This document shows, in pieces, positions 21,776-30,139 of a DNA stretch of 64,000 nt. Each line of letters starts with the position of its first letter. Position 1 is the first letter of the stretch. The position numbers were made by a program, and so were the translations under genes. The notes beneath the pieces were generated by a model that saw nothing but the letters and a program-made list of their open reading frames with translations, did no database searches and was not told the DNA's origin. This stretch comes from Leucobacter sp. L43 (lineage in GTDB: Bacteria; Actinomycetota; Actinomycetes; Actinomycetales; Microbacteriaceae): assembly GCF_016597785.1 (NCBI RefSeq), contig NZ_JAENJG010000001.1, forward strand, positions 248,001-312,000, given 5' to 3'.

Positions 21776-21985
21776 GCAGCCGCCTCTCTCATCTCAGATT
21801 TCGGCCTGTGCCGCCGACGAAAACCGTCAGCGAGTGCTCACAGCATGAAAACCCATGTCAAGCCCGGCGTATTCCCGCGGAACGGAAATTGCGACCGGAT
21901 TGCATGGGCAGCACCTCAATTATTGCACGTCCACCACGAAGTTCTTGTCACGCGCGTCGCAAAGTGATATTCACCCGCATTCACA

Positions 21986-22918
21986 TCACTTCACGGGCGC
22001 GTCGTCGTCCCCGCCACGGCGCCGATGCTCGGCGAGATAGCGTTCGAGCTCACTCGCCAGCTGATCGGCAGTCGGGATCGAGCCGTCCTCCGAGACCAGA
22101 GGCGAGCGCGGGCTCTGATCCTCCATGTACGCGTCGTAGCGCTGCTCGAGCGTGCGCACCATCTCCGTCGACTCGTCGTTCTCAGCGATCTGGGTGTCCA
22201 CCTGCGCGTTGAACTGACGGGCGAGGCGCCGCACGTCATCCGTGGGAAGTATCAGACCGGTCGCCGCCATGATGCCGTCGAGCGCGGCGAAGAGCGCGTC
22301 GGGGTACTCAGTATTGGCGAGGTAATGCGGGATGAGGAGGGCGAAGCCCGCCACCTCCTCCCCGAGGCTGTGCAACCGGTACTCGAGCACGTGGGACGCC
22401 GAAGCGGAGAGCTTCGTCGTGGGCTTCCACACGGAGCGCGCCTCGATGAGGTCGTCTCGCGACCCGCTCACCGTCGTCGAGATCGGCCGGGTGTGGGGCA
22501 CCGGCATCGGGATCGCGTGCGACCACACCGTGATGGACACCTCGAACTCGTGCACGAGCAGCAGCACGGTGTCGATGAACTGCTCCCACCTGAAGTCGGG
22601 CTCGTACCCGCTGAGCAGCAGGAAGGGTGCGCCGAGTTCGTCGTGCAGCAGGGAGAGCGTCAGCTCTTCGGGAGCGTAATCGACGAAGTGATCCTCGTCG
22701 AAGGTGATGACGGGCCGCCGAGCGCGGTAGTCGAGCAGCAGGTCGGCGTTGAATCGCACCAGTTCCTCAGGCCCGCAGTGCTCCCAGAGGTACTCCTCGA
22801 GTTGCGCGATGGCGCCGCCGGCGTCCGTGAGGCCCTGCATCGCAACGACGAGCGGGAGCCCGCGAGGAACCCGAGCGCGGCGCTCGGCGTAGTCAGCGGA
22901 AAAGATCGATTCGGTCAC
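21986..22918 (-). CDS. PAC2 family protein
   Basis: 310 residues of the PAC2 (proteasome assembly chaperone 2-like) family. Marks: LPLVVAMQGLTDAGGAIAQL near the N terminus, ELVRFNADLLLDYRARRP, and FLLLSGYEPDFRWEQF; the C-terminal 60 residues are charged and probably helical. Role in actinobacteria is unresolved. Start GTG at 22918 is six bases downstream of TAGGAT, suggesting a leaderless message. Confidence 0.88.
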   Translation of the reverse strand: MTESIFSADYAERRARVPRGLPLVVAMQGLTDAGGAIAQLEEYLWEHCGPEELVRFNADLLLDYRARRPVITFDEDHFVDYAPEELTLSLLHDELGAPFLLLSGYEPDFRWEQFIDTVLLLVHEFEVSITVWSHAIPMPVPHTRPISTTVSGSRDDLIEARSVWKPTTKLSASASHVLEYRLHSLGEEVAGFALLIPHYLANTEYPDALFAALDGIMAATGLILPTDDVRRLARQFNAQVDTQIAENDESTEMVRTLEQRYDAYMEDQSPRSPLVSEDGSIPTADQLASELERYLAEHRRRGGDDDAPVK

Positions 22919-22924
22919 TGTTCC

Positions 22925-22930
22925 ATCCTA
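22925..22930 (-). promoter_or_regulatory. -10 element for leaderless PAC2 gene
   Basis: TAGGAT on the minus strand, six bases before the GTG start at 22918. Confidence 0.5.
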
Positions 22931-23081
22931 CGAACGCCGCGCGCTCTGCCGGCGGTTTCGGTCACGCCCACAGCGAAACGACCCGCATGGCACCACGCAC
23001 TCACAGGTGTAGTCTGGACAAGGCGCGCCCGGCATCTCATGGGCGCCCTTCACATTGCGAGCTTTCCGAGGGAGACCCCAC

Positions 23082-24455
23082 TTGGCCGATCAGCAGTTTG
23101 ACATCGTAGTACTCGGCGGCGGCAGCGCCGGCTATGCGGCGGCGATCCGCGCGACGCAGCTGGGATACAGCGCCGCGGTCATCGAGAAAGACAAACTCGG
23201 CGGCACCTGCCTGCACCGCGGTTGCGTGCCGACGAAGGCACTCTTGCACTCGGCAGAGATCGCGGATGCGGCCCGCGATGGCGAGGCGTACGGAGTCAAA
23301 TCGAGCGTCGCCGGCATCGACATCGAGGGCGTCACGCGTTTCCGCGAGAAGCTCGTCGCCAGCAAGTACAAGGGCCTGCAGGGCCTGCTCAAGGCCAACA
23401 AGATCACCGTCATCGAGGGCGAAGGCAGGCTCGTCGCCGCCGATGCGGTGCAGGTCGGCTCGGATCGCATCGTCGGGAAGCACATCGTGCTGGCGACCGG
23501 CTCCTTCTCGCGATCGCTCCCCGGTCTCGACATCGAAGGCCGCGTCATCACCAGCGAGCAGGCGCTCGAGCTGCACGAGATTCCGAAGCGCGTAGCGATC
23601 CTCGGCGGTGGCGTGATCGGCGTCGAGTTCGCGAGCGTCTGGAAGTCGTTCGGCGCCGAGGTGACCATCATCGAGGGTCTGCCCCACCTCGTCCCGAACG
23701 AGGAAGAGTCGATCTCGAAGCAGCTGGAGCGCGCCTTCCGCAAACGCGGCATCGACTTCAAGCTCGGCGTGCGGTTCAAGTCGGTCTCGCAGGACGCCGA
23801 CAGCGTGACGATCACGCTCGAAGACGGTGCGACGATCGATGCCGACTACCTTCTCGTCGCCGTGGGTCGAGGCCCGGTCACGCAGGGCCTCGGTTTCGAG
23901 GAGGTCGGAGTCGAGATGGATCGCGGTTTCGTGCTCGCCAACGAGCGGCTGGAGACCAACGTTCCCGGCGTGTACGCGATCGGTGACATCGTGCCGGGCC
24001 TGCAGCTCGCGCATCGCAGCTACCAGCAGGGCGTCTTCGTCGCCGAGCAGATCGCGGGGCTCAACCCCGTGACTGTGCTGGATGCGAACGTCCCGAAGAT
24101 CACCTACTGCGATCCCGAGGTTGCGTCGGTCGGGCTCACCGAGGCCAAGGCGAAAGAGCAGTACGGGGAGGATCAGGTCACGACCTACGAGTACAACCTC
24201 GCCGGCAACGCGAAGAGCTCGATCCTCGGCACCGCCGGAAGCGTCAAGGCCGTGCGGGTCAACGACGGGCCAGTCGTGGGCGTCCACATGATCGGCGCTC
24301 GCGTCGGTGAACTCGTCGGAGAAGCGCAGCTCATCGTGAACTGGGAGGCCTACCCGGAAGACGTGGCGCCGTTCGTCCACGCACACCCGACGCAGAACGA
24401 GACCATCGGCGAGACGATGCTGAAGCTCGCCGGCAAGCCGCTGCACGCAATCTGA
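23082..24455 (+). CDS. lpdA: Dihydrolipoyl dehydrogenase (E3)
   Basis: 457-residue flavoprotein that reoxidises dihydrolipoamide in 2-oxoacid dehydrogenase complexes using NAD. FAD motif [16 protein letters not shown] at residues 9-24; redox disulphide in [15 protein letters not shown] (Cys43, Cys48); NAD motif [15 protein letters not shown]-terminal catalytic His in [10 protein letters not shown]. The start is TTG at 23082: it directly gives the expected N terminus and has GAGGGAG upstream. Followed 40 bases later by the E2 gene, so the two form an operon that serves both pyruvate and 2-oxoglutarate dehydrogenase. Confidence 0.96.
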   Translation: MADQQFDIVVLGGGSAGYAAAIRATQLGYSAAVIEKDKLGGTCLHRGCVPTKALLHSAEIADAARDGEAYGVKSSVAGIDIEGVTRFREKLVASKYKGLQGLLKANKITVIEGEGRLVAADAVQVGSDRIVGKHIVLATGSFSRSLPGLDIEGRVITSEQALELHEIPKRVAILGGGVIGVEFASVWKSFGAEVTIIEGLPHLVPNEEESISKQLERAFRKRGIDFKLGVRFKSVSQDADSVTITLEDGATIDADYLLVAVGRGPVTQGLGFEEVGVEMDRGFVLANERLETNVPGVYAIGDIVPGLQLAHRSYQQGVFVAEQIAGLNPVTVLDANVPKITYCDPEVASVGLTEAKAKEQYGEDQVTTYEYNLAGNAKSSILGTAGSVKAVRVNDGPVVGVHMIGARVGELVGEAQLIVNWEAYPEDVAPFVHAHPTQNETIGETMLKLAGKPLHAI

Positions 24456-24495
24456 GCGCGGCGAGAAGATTGATCAACGAACGGAGAAATGCACG

Positions 24496-26352
24496 ATGAG
24501 TGAATCGGTGGTCCTCCCCGCACTGGGCGAGAGTGTGACCGAAGGGACGGTGACACGCTGGCTCAAGAACGTCGGCGACTCCGTCGAGGTCGATGAGCCC
24601 TTGCTCGAGGTCTCGACCGACAAGGTCGACACCGAGATCCCCTCGCCTGTTGCCGGCGTCGTCGAAGAGATCCTGGTGCAGGAGGACGAGACCGCTGAGG
24701 TCGGTGCCGTGCTTGCGAAGATCGGCGACGGCAACGGCTCGGCGGAGGCGTCACCCGCAGAAGAGCCTGCAGCGCCCCAGGAAGCGGAGCAGTCTCCTCA
24801 GCCCGCTGCTGAAACGGCTCCCGCGTCGGAGTCCGCTTCGGAGCCGGTGTCTGCGCCCGCATCCGAAGCAGCGGGATCCGAATCGCCGTCCGGCGACTCG
24901 CAGAGCATCGTGCTTCCGTCACTCGGTGAGAGCATCACCGAGGGCACCGTCACGCGCTGGTTGAAGAGCGTGGGCGACTCCGTCGAGGTCGATGAGCCCT
25001 TGCTCGAAGTGTCGACCGACAAGGTGGACACCGAGGTTCCTTCTCCCATCGCCGGCGTGCTGCAGGAGATTCTCGTGCAGGAGGACGAAACGGTCGAGGT
25101 CGGCGGAGAACTCGCTCGTGTGGGAAGCGGCGCAGCCGCTCCTGCCGCGGAGACCGCCCCCGCAGATGAGCAGGCTGCGGACGATTCCGCTGCGGAACCG
25201 GCTGAAGAACCGAAGCCGGCTGCCGAATCGGCATCCAGCGCTGAGGCTCAGACCAGCGCACCGTCGGAGTCGGCACCTTCCGAGGCGTCGCCTCCGGAGG
25301 CGGCTTCCGCGCCGGCTGAGACGCAGGGCACCGCCGGCTACGAGAAGCCGGCTCCGGCTGATGAGCAGACCGGCGCAGCCACCGAGGCCCCGGCAGCACC
25401 GGCACCAGCAGCGGGAACCGCGTCAGGTTCGGCCGATTCGAACGCGGGGTACGTCACCCCGATCGTGCGCAAGCTCGCTCACGAGCGCGGCGTGGATCTG
25501 TCCTCGCTCAGCGGTTCGGGCGTCGGAGGCCGCATCCGCAAGGAGGACGTGCTGGCTGCCGCTGACAGCGCATCGTCCGCTCAGCCTGCCGCTGCAGCTG
25601 AGCCCGCGAGTGCAGCGCCTGCTCCCCAGGTCTCGGAGCTTCGCGGCACCTCGCAGAAGATGAGTCGCCTGCGCAAGGTCATCGCCGAACGCGCCGTCGC
25701 GTCGCTGCAGGGCACCGCCCAGTTGACGACGGTCGTCGAGGTGGATGTCACCCGCATCGCGAAGCTTCGCCAGGCGAAGAAGGACGAGTTCCTGGAGAAG
25801 ACGGGCTCGAAGCTGTCCTTCCTGCCGTTCTTCGCTCTCGCGGCGGCGGAAGCACTGCAGACGTACCCGATCATCAACGCGACGGTCGATGGTGATTCCA
25901 TCACCTACCCGTCGACGGAGAACATCAGCATCGCCGTCGACACCGAGCGCGGACTGCTCACCCCGGTGCTGCGCGATGCCGGCTCGAAGAATCTCAGTGA
26001 GATCTCGGGCGAGATCGCTGACCTCGCGGCGCGCACCCGAGACAACAAGCTGACCCCGGATGAACTCAGCGGTGGCACCTTCACGCTGACGAACACGGGA
26101 TCGCGCGGCGCGCTCTTCGACACGCCGCTCGTCTTCCTCCCGCAGGTAGCCATCATGGGTACCGGTGCGGTCGTCAAGAAGCCCGTGGTCGTCTCCGGAC
26201 CGGAGGGCGACTCGATCGCGATCCGCTCGACCGTGTACCTGGCCCTCTCGTACGATCACCGCATCGTCGACGGCGCAGACGCGGCGCGCTTCCTCACGCA
26301 GGTGCGCGAGCGCCTGGAGGGCGGCCAGTTCGAGGCGAACCTCGGCATCTAA
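24496..26352 (+). CDS. sucB: Dihydrolipoamide acyltransferase E2 with two lipoyl domains
   Basis: 618 residues. Two N-terminal lipoyl domains carry the lipoylated lysines in STDKVDTE (Lys43 and Lys176); each is followed by an Ala/Pro/Glu/Ser-rich swinging linker. Peripheral subunit-binding domain [19 protein letters not shown] near residue 315, then the catalytic acyltransferase domain with the active site [15 protein letters not shown] near the end. Named SucB by resemblance, but in actinobacteria one E2 commonly serves both pyruvate and 2-oxoglutarate dehydrogenases, so AceF is equally apt. Its stop overlaps the end of a convergent hypothetical gene. Confidence 0.93.
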   Translation: MSESVVLPALGESVTEGTVTRWLKNVGDSVEVDEPLLEVSTDKVDTEIPSPVAGVVEEILVQEDETAEVGAVLAKIGDGNGSAEASPAEEPAAPQEAEQSPQPAAETAPASESASEPVSAPASEAAGSESPSGDSQSIVLPSLGESITEGTVTRWLKSVGDSVEVDEPLLEVSTDKVDTEVPSPIAGVLQEILVQEDETVEVGGELARVGSGAAAPAAETAPADEQAADDSAAEPAEEPKPAAESASSAEAQTSAPSESAPSEASPPEAASAPAETQGTAGYEKPAPADEQTGAATEAPAAPAPAAGTASGSADSNAGYVTPIVRKLAHERGVDLSSLSGSGVGGRIRKEDVLAAADSASSAQPAAAAEPASAAPAPQVSELRGTSQKMSRLRKVIAERAVASLQGTAQLTTVVEVDVTRIAKLRQAKKDEFLEKTGSKLSFLPFFALAAAEALQTYPIINATVDGDSITYPSTENISIAVDTERGLLTPVLRDAGSKNLSEISGEIADLAARTRDNKLTPDELSGGTFTLTNTGSRGALFDTPLVFLPQVAIMGTGAVVKKPVVVSGPEGDSIAIRSTVYLALSYDHRIVDGADAARFLTQVRERLEGGQFEANLGI

Positions 26353-26873
26353 CCGTGCCGCCCCTGAGGGGTCGCGTCCGTCATTCCTGATGGTCGCGGC
26401 CCCTCCTTGGTGTGGCGGGGGCGCTCCTCGGCCGCCACGGGCTCGGTCACGCGGTTGTCAGCGGGCATCGCTCCCGCGGGCCCCGGTCCTTCCACGGCCG
26501 GTCGTTTCACGGCCGGCGTGATGCGGCGCTCCACCGCTTCGCCGAGTAACTCGCGCGCGGTGTCGAGTCGCCAGTCCGCCCCGCGGGAGGCGAGGTCGAT
26601 GATGGCTTCGTTCACCGCGTCGAGCAGCAGCTTCGCCGCGCCGACGGTGTCAGCTCGTTCGATCATGCACGCGAGCTCGTGTCGCGGAACGCCGATTGCA
26701 GCGCACCCAGCGTCGTGGCCTCGCGCGCGGTGTCGGGCTTCGGCGCCGTCGGGCACCCCGCACCGGCCGACCGCCCGCCGACTGAGCCCCGCCTCGCTCC
26801 ACTCGAGCAGCTCCCCCGCGAGTCGAGCGGCGGCGCCCGCTCGGCGATGCGCCTCCTCCGGTTTCGTGCGCAC
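26349..26873 (-). CDS. Hypothetical protein, possibly frameshifted in its middle
   Basis: 174 residues from a GTG at 26873, chosen because AGGAGGG lies seven to eight bases upstream. The N-terminal helix ([20 protein letters not shown]) and the part from [20 protein letters not shown] onward show typical high-GC third-position codon use; the tail is Pro/Glu-rich. Between about 26670 and 26760 the frame is odd (Cys/His/Arg-rich), while the next frame there reads a more normal [18 protein letters not shown]. Either two compensating frameshifts or a local shadow. No family recognised. The stop overlaps the sucB stop tail to tail. Confidence 0.5.
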   Translation of the reverse strand: MRTKPEEAHRRAGAAARLAGELLEWSEAGLSRRAVGRCGVPDGAEARHRARGHDAGCAAIGVPRHELACMIERADTVGAAKLLLDAVNEAIIDLASRGADWRLDTARELLGEAVERRITPAVKRPAVEGPGPAGAMPADNRVTEPVAAEERPRHTKEGPRPSGMTDATPQGRHG

Positions 26874-27078
26874 TGATGCACCCTCCTCTCCGCCCCGCCG
26901 AGCGAGGTTCGGCTCGTCGCGCGACGTCTTCGCATCAGTGTTCCGGCCCTGAGTGTGCCCGTTCGGTTGTGCGCTCCATTCTGTGAATAGACGTGCCGCC
27001 CGCCGCTTCGGGGTCCACTGTGAGCGAACGCGCGCCCTCAATGTCCGAGCCGGGTCATTCCTCACCTCCGCGACGCGA

Positions 27079-27084
27079 TATCCT
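27079..27084 (+). promoter_or_regulatory. -10 element for leaderless DUF4191 gene
   Basis: TATCCT followed by six bases and the ATG at 27091, so transcription should start at the start codon. Confidence 0.55.
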
Positions 27085-27090
27085 GGATGC

Positions 27091-27780
27091 ATGGCAGCAG
27101 AAAAGGCGAAGCGCAGCGGACGTATTCGGCAGATGTTCGAGATCTACCGCACCACCAAGGTGCACGATACGAACCTGCCGTGGATCCTGCTCCTGTGCTT
27201 CGTGGCGCCGATTCTGGTGTCCGTACTGCTCGCCTGGCTGCTGCCCGGCAGCTGGTTCGCGTGGATCCTGTGGCCGGTCACCGGCATCCTCGTCGGCATC
27301 CTCCTCGTGATGATCGTGCTCGGCCGTCGCGCGGAGCGCACTGCGTACGACCAGATCGAGGGGCGACCCGGCGCGGTCGGCGCAGTCGTGCAGAGCGCCC
27401 TGCGCCGTTCATGGCGCGGGTCCGAGACCCCGATTGCGATCAACCGCAATCAGGACGCCGTGTACCGCGTGGTCGGCCGCGGAGGGGTCGTCCTGATCTC
27501 CGAGGGCTCGCGCCAGCGCACGCAGCGCATGGCAGCCGATGAGGAGCGGAAGGTCAAGCGGGCGCTCCGCAATGTGGAGGTCGTCCACCTGTATGTGGGT
27601 CCCGACGGCGACGGCATCCCGCTCTCGAAGCTCTCCCGCACGCTCGTCAAGCTGAAGCCGGTCATGAGCCGCAACGAGGTCGGGGCGGTCTACACGCGTC
27701 TGTCGTCACTGCAGAGCTCGCCGGTCGGCATTCCCAAGGGCATGGACCCGAACCGCGTTCGCTCGCAGCGCCCGCGCTGA
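27091..27780 (+). CDS. DUF4191 family membrane protein
   Basis: 229 residues. Basic N terminus AEKAKRSGRIRQMFEIYR, then two transmembrane segments (LPWILLLCFVAPILVSVLLAW and WILWPVTGILVGILLVMIVL) separated by a short loop, and a basic cytoplasmic C-terminal domain of about 150 residues (AINRNQDAVYRVVGRGGVVL, LSKLSRTLVKLKPVMSR). Matches DUF4191, an actinobacterial family of unknown function usually found between lipoyl/E2 genes and glnA. The downstream RDD gene begins after a three-base gap. Confidence 0.88.
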   Translation: MAAEKAKRSGRIRQMFEIYRTTKVHDTNLPWILLLCFVAPILVSVLLAWLLPGSWFAWILWPVTGILVGILLVMIVLGRRAERTAYDQIEGRPGAVGAVVQSALRRSWRGSETPIAINRNQDAVYRVVGRGGVVLISEGSRQRTQRMAADEERKVKRALRNVEVVHLYVGPDGDGIPLSKLSRTLVKLKPVMSRNEVGAVYTRLSSLQSSPVGIPKGMDPNRVRSQRPR

Positions 27781-27783
27781 TAC

Positions 27784-28212
27784 ATGCCGTCCTCAGCTCC
27801 CCAGCGTTTCGGCGAACTCGAGCCGAGCCAGTGGCCCGGCGAACGGCTCGGGCTCCCAGACGAGGGACCAAGATCGGTGGCGCGGGTGGGTCGGCGCGTC
27901 GTGGCGATCCTCATCGACTGGGGCCTCGCAGCGCTTCCCGCCTACCTGCTCATCGGCGGCACCCACCCGGAACTGTGGAATGTGCTCGTGTTCGCCATCC
28001 TGCAGATCGTCTTCATCCCGACGATCGGCGGGTCGCTCGGCCATCGCATCGTGGGGCTTCGCGTTGTACCGCTCACCGGCGGGTGGGTCGGGCCGTGGAG
28101 GCCGATCGTCCGAACGGTGCTCCTGTGCCTCGTCGTCCCGGTGCTCGTCTGGGACTCGGATCAGCGTGCGTTCCACGACAAGATCGCCGGAACCGTGCTG
28201 ATCCGGGCCTGA
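27784..28212 (+). CDS. RDD family membrane protein
   Basis: 142 residues. The RDD domain starts with RVGRRVVAILIDWGLAALPAYLLI (Arg and Asp of the name motif), then GHRIVGLRVVPLTGGWVGPWRPIVRT and the end WDSDQRAFHDKIAGTVLI. Three predicted membrane helices. Function unknown, often small-molecule or ion transport. Follows the DUF4191 gene with a three-base gap, so they are co-transcribed; glnA follows with its own promoter. Confidence 0.9.
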   Translation: MPSSAPQRFGELEPSQWPGERLGLPDEGPRSVARVGRRVVAILIDWGLAALPAYLLIGGTHPELWNVLVFAILQIVFIPTIGGSLGHRIVGLRVVPLTGGWVGPWRPIVRTVLLCLVVPVLVWDSDQRAFHDKIAGTVLIRA

Positions 28213-28249
28213 CACACCCGTATCGCGAGGCGTCGTGCATCGGGTCCGC

Positions 28250-28287
28250 GTAACCTCCGTGAAACACACGACTCATGGTTTTGAAAT
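28250..28287 (+). promoter_or_regulatory. GlnR-like binding site upstream of glnA
   Basis: Four 5-base elements at exact 6-base spacing: GTAAC, GAAAC, CTCAT, GAAAT. The actinobacterial GlnR box is gTnAC-n6-GaAAC-n6, twice. The first pair matches perfectly; the second is degenerate. It lies 81 bases upstream of the glnA ATG, a normal distance for nitrogen control of glnA. Confidence 0.65.
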
Positions 28288-28367
28288 CAAGGTCCCCTAA
28301 GGTGGAGACACACGATCGGCGCGGTGAAGATCCGATATCCGCGGCCGGAACGAACCCGAGGAGCAGA

Positions 28368-29792
28368 ATGTTCACCACCCCGCAGGAAGTCATCGACTTC
28401 ATCAAGGACACCGATGTGAAGTTCGTCGACATCCGTTTCACCGACCTGCCAGGGGTGCAGCAGCACTTCAACATCCCGGCTGCGACGGTTGACGAGGACT
28501 TCTTCGAAATCGGCCAGATGTTCGACGGCTCCTCGATCCGCGGGTTCGCGGGCATCGCTGAATCCGACATGCAGCTCATCCCCGACGTCTCGACCGCGTA
28601 CCTCGACCAGTTCCGCGCAGAGCGCACGCTGATCGTCATCTGCGACATCTTCAACCCGCGTACCGGCGAGATCTATTCGAAGGATCCCCGTCAGGTCGCG
28701 AAGAAGGCGGAGCAGTACCTCGCGTCCACCGGCGTCGCGGACACGGCGTTCTTCGCCCCTGAGGCCGAGTTCTACATCCTCGATTCGGTCCGGTACGAGA
28801 CGACTCCTCGCCGCACGATGTACGAGATCGACTCGGAAGAGGCGAGCTGGAACTCCGCGCGCGAGATCGAGGGCGGCAACCTCGGCAACACGACGCACGA
28901 GAAGGGCGGCTACTTCCCCGTCTCCCCCGTCGACAAGCAGGCGGATCTGCGCGACGACATCTCGCTGCGACTCATCGAAGCAGGCCTGAAGCTCGAGCGT
29001 TCCCACCACGAGGTCGGCGCTCCCGGCCAGGCCGAGATCAACTACCGCTTCGACACGCTCGTCAAGGCTGCGGATGACGTGCTCAAGTTCAAGTACGTGG
29101 TGAAGAATACCGCTGAGCTGTGGGGCAAGACCGCGACCTTCATGCCGAAGCCGGTCTTCGGCGACAATGGCTCGGGCATGCACACGCACATGTCGCTGTG
29201 GAAGGGCGGCGAGCCCCTCTTCTACGACGAGAACGGCTACGCCCAGCTCTCCGATATCGCGCGCTGGTACATCGGCGGGATCCTCCATCACGCCCCTGCG
29301 CTGCTCGCGTTCACGAACCCGACGATCAACAGCTACCGTCGCCTGGTCAAGGGCTACGAAGCCCCCGTGAACCTCGCGTACTCTGCCGGCAACCGTTCAG
29401 CAGCGGTGCGCATCCCGCTCACCGGGTCGAACCCGAAGGCCAAGCGCATCGAGTTCCGGGCGCCCGATGCCTCGGGCAACCCGTACCTCGCCTTCGCCGC
29501 GCAGATGATGGCCGGGCTCGACGGGATTCGCAACCGCATCGAGCCGATGGACCCCATCGACAAGGATCTCTACGAGCTGCCCCCGGAGGAGGCCAAGAAC
29601 ATTCCTCAGGTGCCGGGCTCGCTGGAAGAGGCGCTCGCCGCGCTCGAGGCGGACCACCAGTTCCTGCTCGAAGGTGACGTGTTCACCGAGGAGCTCGTCG
29701 AGACCTGGATCTCGTTCAAGCGCGATGCTGAGATCGCCCCGATGGCGCTGCGGCCGCATCCCTTCGAGTTCGAGCTCTACTACGGCGTGTAA
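28368..29792 (+). CDS. glnA: Glutamine synthetase type I, GlnA1
   Basis: 474-residue GSI-beta enzyme forming glutamine from glutamate, ammonia and ATP, the main ammonium assimilation step. N-terminal [19 protein letters not shown], metal ligand segments EAEFYI and [15 protein letters not shown] segment [14 protein letters not shown], and the adenylylation loop [20 protein letters not shown] with Tyr402 as the target of GlnE. The start ATG at 28368 has GAGGAG nine bases upstream. A GlnR-like box precedes it and a long hairpin terminator follows. glnE and a second synthetase gene lie next to it. Confidence 0.97.
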   Translation: MFTTPQEVIDFIKDTDVKFVDIRFTDLPGVQQHFNIPAATVDEDFFEIGQMFDGSSIRGFAGIAESDMQLIPDVSTAYLDQFRAERTLIVICDIFNPRTGEIYSKDPRQVAKKAEQYLASTGVADTAFFAPEAEFYILDSVRYETTPRRTMYEIDSEEASWNSAREIEGGNLGNTTHEKGGYFPVSPVDKQADLRDDISLRLIEAGLKLERSHHEVGAPGQAEINYRFDTLVKAADDVLKFKYVVKNTAELWGKTATFMPKPVFGDNGSGMHTHMSLWKGGEPLFYDENGYAQLSDIARWYIGGILHHAPALLAFTNPTINSYRRLVKGYEAPVNLAYSAGNRSAAVRIPLTGSNPKAKRIEFRAPDASGNPYLAFAAQMMAGLDGIRNRIEPMDPIDKDLYELPPEEAKNIPQVPGSLEEALAALEADHQFLLEGDVFTEELVETWISFKRDAEIAPMALRPHPFEFELYYGV

Positions 29793-29810
29793 CGCTCGCG
29801 AGGCGCTCGT

Positions 29811-29850
29811 ACGGCGGCCCCGCTCCTGATCATAGGAGCGGGGCCGCCGT
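29811..29850. terminator. Terminator after glnA
   Basis: A 17-bp perfect stem (29811-29827 with 29834-29850) with a 6-base loop, starting 18 bases after the glnA stop; no T-run. Confidence 0.75.
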
Positions 29851-29955
29851 GTGCGTTGCGGAGGTGTCGTGGGCGCAGAAGCGCCCCGGCTCGCGTGCGG
29901 CGATTCGGGGCGCGATGGAGCGGCGCGACGGCTGTGTCGCACCGGTTCGAAGGGA

Positions 29956-30033
29956 CTAGGACTCGAGTTCGTCCTCGAACTCGGCGCCGTCTTCAGCGAG
30001 CAGCGCCTCGAGGAACCTTTGCAAATACTGCAT
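29956..30033 (-). CDS. Possible 25-residue small protein between glnA and glnE
   Basis: MQYLQRFLEALLAEDGAEFE is followed by DELES and a stop. The ORF is supported by codon use (most third positions are G or C) and by a TAACCT element seven bases upstream of the ATG, the same leaderless promoter geometry as at other genes in this window. The peptide would be an amphipathic helix with an acidic tail. No family recognised. It starts about 100 bases after the glnE stop on the same strand and ends facing glnA. Confidence 0.4.
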   Translation of the reverse strand: MQYLQRFLEALLAEDGAEFEDELES

Positions 30034-30040
30034 AACGATC

Positions 30041-30046
30041 AGGTTA
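30041..30046 (-). promoter_or_regulatory. -10 element for the 25-residue ORF
   Basis: TAACCT on the minus strand, seven bases before the ATG at 30033. No convincing -35 element. Confidence 0.4.
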
Positions 30047-30139
30047 CGCTTCCGGTGAGGTTTGCGCGAGCGTTTTCGGTGAACGGTGTCCGAATTCCGT
30101 CTGGCTTGTCGTCGTTCGGCGCTGTCGAGCGACGTCCGA

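Noticed and set aside
23037..24446. Long open frame (469 codons) opposite lpdA
   Set aside because: Antisense shadow of a gene with strong family motifs; Arg/Asp/His-rich with no recognisable domain. Long antisense frames are common in high-GC DNA.
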